A stretch of DNA of 7,598 bases from Streptosporangiaceae bacterium. GTDB lineage: Bacteria > Actinomycetota > Actinomycetes > Streptosporangiales > Streptosporangiaceae. Positions 6,313 to 7,598 of the stretch are shown in pieces (positions within the stretch are counted from its first letter, which is position 1; each line of letters opens with the position of its first letter). The position numbers and the translations under genes are program-made. The DNA is taken from assembly GCA_030040415.1 (NCBI GenBank), contig JASHTT010000186.1, positions 1-7,598 of the forward strand, read 5' to 3'. The notes under the pieces are model-generated. The model made no database searches. It was not told the origin of the DNA and worked only from the letters and a program-made list of their open reading frames with translations.

Positions 6313-7141
6313 ACAGCCGCTTCCGGTAGGTCCGCTCGGCGATGAGCAGCCCGGCGATCGCCATCACGGCCAAATAGCCCAGGTGTACCAGGGTGCCCTG
6401 CCAGTCCGCAGTGCCGAGCGCGAGTGACCGGGCCAGCGCGACGCCGTGCCAAAGCGGCGTGACGTAGGCCACCGGCCGTATCCACGCGGGCAGCTGGCTG
6501 ATCGGGAAGAACGTGCCGGAGAACAAGAACATCGGCACGATCGCGAACCTGAAGATCATCGAGAACGAGTTCGGGCTGTCTCTGGTGATCGCGAAGGCCT
6601 CGATGGGCGTGGCGAACGCAAGCCCGGTCAGCACGGCTACGGCAATTGCGGCCACGACCCAGGCCGATCGAACCGCGCCGAAGGCGGCCATCACCGCGAC
6701 GAAGACCGCGCTGTTCATGGTTAGTCGCATGATCGTGAACAGCAGATGACCGTGCAGGATGTCCGCCGGTCGTAGCGGAGTGGCGGCAGCAACCTGATAG
6801 GTCCGCCGCCACTTGACCGAGCCGAGCACCGGAAACGTCGACTCGGAAGCACCGGTCTGCATCGCCTGGGCGACGAGCAGCCCCGGCGCGATGAACATCA
6901 GGTAGCTGACGCCGCCGATGCGGGCCGTTCCGTGCTTGTCGACCAGGGCGCCGAGGCCGAGGCCCATCGCGCCCAGGTACAGCACAGGTCCGAGCAGACT
7001 TGAGTAGATCGAGCCGCGCCAGGTTCGGCGGTAGTTGGCCAGCCAGAACCAGAATTCACGCAGCGCCAGGTCCGCGGCCCCGCGGAGGCCAATCCTGCCG
7101 GGCCGCCCCGCGCGCAGAGCGGGCGTCGTCACAGCGGCCAC
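6305..7141 (-). CDS. ABC-2 type exporter permease, first subunit (NodJ/DrrB-like)
   Basis: A 278-residue integral membrane protein with six predicted spans, near residues 48-67, 78-97, 131-152, 160-178, 192-212 and 250-268. NodJ-family landmarks: GVSYLMFIAPGLLVAQAMQT (77-96), the SESTFPVLG region (99-107), AATPLRPADI (119-128) and MFLFSGTFFPISQLP (204-218). It should form the membrane channel together with the downstream permease, powered by the upstream ATPase. Start: GTG at 7139-7141, with GGAGG at 7149-7153, 7 nt away; this site lies inside the last codons of the ATPase gene, whose TGA ends 2 bp before this start. An in-frame upstream start at 7213 would overlap the ATPase gene by about 70 bp and lacks support. 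The arginine-rich N-terminal tail (10-40) is cytoplasmic. The substrate cannot be inferred. Confidence 0.9.
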   Translation of the reverse strand: MAAVTTPALRAGRPGRIGLRGAADLALREFWFWLANYRRTWRGSIYSSLLGPVLYLGAMGLGLGALVDKHGTARIGGVSYLMFIAPGLLVAQAMQTGASESTFPVLGSVKWRRTYQVAAATPLRPADILHGHLLFTIMRLTMNSAVFVAVMAAFGAVRSAWVVAAIAVAVLTGLAFATPIEAFAITRDSPNSFSMIFRFAIVPMFLFSGTFFPISQLPAWIRPVAYVTPLWHGVALARSLALGTADWQGTLVHLGYLAVMAIAGLLIAERTYRKRLYV

Positions 7142-7143
7142 CG

Positions 7144-7598
7144 TCAGTCCTCCAGTTGCCTGCCGGTCAGCCGCAGGAACACGTCCTCCAGCGTGCTGCG
7201 GCGGACGAGCCATGTCAGTGGTTCAAGACCCATCCCGCGAACGGCAGCCAGGGTGTCGTCCCCGTTCCCGGTATATAGCAGAATCCTGTCGGCCAGAACC
7301 TCGATCCTGTCAGCCGGCGCATTGGCCGCCTTCTCGGCAGCCTGGTCGTGCTCGAACGGACGGAATCGCAGCTCAAGCACCTCGGCGCTGGAGTAGGTCT
7401 CGATCAGCTCGCGCGGCGAGCCCTCTGCGGCGATCTTGCCGCCGTCCATGACCACGAGGCGATCGCAGAGCTGCTCGGCCTCGTCCATGTAGTGCGTGGT
7501 AAGCACCAGGGTCACGCCCTGCTGCTTGAGCCGGAACAGCCGGTCCCAGACCACGTGCCTGGCCTGTGGGTCAAGCCCGGTCGTCGGCTCGTCAAGCA
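7144..7598 (-). CDS. ABC exporter ATPase, C-terminal part (NodI/DrrA-like), cut by the window edge
   Basis: The last 150 residues of an ABC-transporter nucleotide-binding subunit; the Walker A, Q-loop and signature motif lie beyond the right edge. The visible part opens at the Walker B/D-loop LDEPTTGLDPQARH and continues with the switch histidine in TTHYMDEAEQLCDR. The TTGLDPQARH...W-x-RL stretch closely matches what I know of NodI, the ATPase for Nod-factor export, and of the related daunorubicin-resistance DrrA family. The tail is a DrrA-type C-terminal regulatory region ending in STLEDVFLRLTGRQLED. It is the first visible gene of the minus-strand exporter operon, its stop codon 2 bp before the first permease. 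The reading frame stays open to base 7598; a GTG at 7552-7554 is internal, not the start. Confidence 0.93.
   Translation of the reverse strand, partial: LDEPTTGLDPQARHVVWDRLFRLKQQGVTLVLTTHYMDEAEQLCDRLVVMDGGKIAAEGSPRELIETYSSAEVLELRFRPFEHDQAAEKAANAPADRIEVLADRILLYTGNGDDTLAAVRGMGLEPLTWLVRRSTLEDVFLRLTGRQLED
7149..7153 (-). promoter_or_regulatory. Shine-Dalgarno site for the first permease, inside the ATPase gene
   Basis: GGAGG on the minus strand, within the penultimate sense codons of the ATPase and 7 nt before the GTG at 7139-7141. It fixes the permease start. Ribosomes finishing the ATPase could restart directly, which would keep the subunits in balance. Confidence 0.7.

Noticed and set aside
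701..7598. TTA leucine codons as a sign of bldA-type developmental control
   Set aside because: Every in-gene TTA or reverse-strand TAA that I checked by eye is out of frame; I found none in frame. This was not a computed codon count.
1..7598. tRNA, rRNA, CRISPR array, insertion sequence or attachment site
   Set aside because: I saw no transposase or integrase motifs, no regularly spaced repeat-spacer pattern, no terminal inverted repeats and no tRNA-like cloverleaf. The G-tract repeats are too short and irregular to be CRISPR repeats.

Overview
The window is about 70% G+C or more, with G/C-rich third codon positions, GTG starts and GGAGG-type ribosome binding sites. It carries a SARP/AfsR-class regulator, a family essentially confined to Actinomycetota. 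This points to a filamentous or soil actinomycete; the genus cannot be read from the sequence. The gene mix (SARP regulator, PLP decarboxylase, drug/lipooligosaccharide-type ABC exporter, SnoaL-like protein) resembles a small specialised-metabolite or accessory locus rather than a housekeeping region.

Layout, left to right. Bases 1-155 hold no gene I can support, but contain four evenly spaced runs of five or six G (89-127). A small NTF2/SnoaL-like protein (156-569, minus) follows. A 131-bp gap (570-700) carries a second set of G-runs with a GGGGGAAAC direct repeat. A very large regulator (701-3913, minus) has a predicted-ATPase module and TPR-like helices first, and a complete SARP module (winged helix plus BTAD) at the C terminus. 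This is the reverse of the AfsR order. A 172-bp divergent gap (3914-4085) contains three tandem TTGrCCCG-like repeats overlapping a candidate promoter. A group II PLP-dependent decarboxylase (4086-5456, plus) follows. It ends 16 bp from the end of a convergent three-gene exporter operon that reads in from the right edge on the minus strand: a NodI/DrrA-like ATPase (C-terminal half only, 7144-7598), then two different NodJ/ABC-2 permeases (6305-7141 and 5473-6312). The exporter genes are 2 bp apart and overlapping by 8 bp, which suggests translational coupling.

Working model (inference): the large regulator senses a nucleotide or ligand state through its ATPase/TPR part. It then acts on the shared divergent promoter, where SARP-like direct repeats sit, to control the decarboxylase and possibly itself. 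The decarboxylase would make an amine from an amino acid. The neighbouring exporter could remove that product or a derivative, although it is a separate transcription unit. Neither substrate can be named from the sequence.
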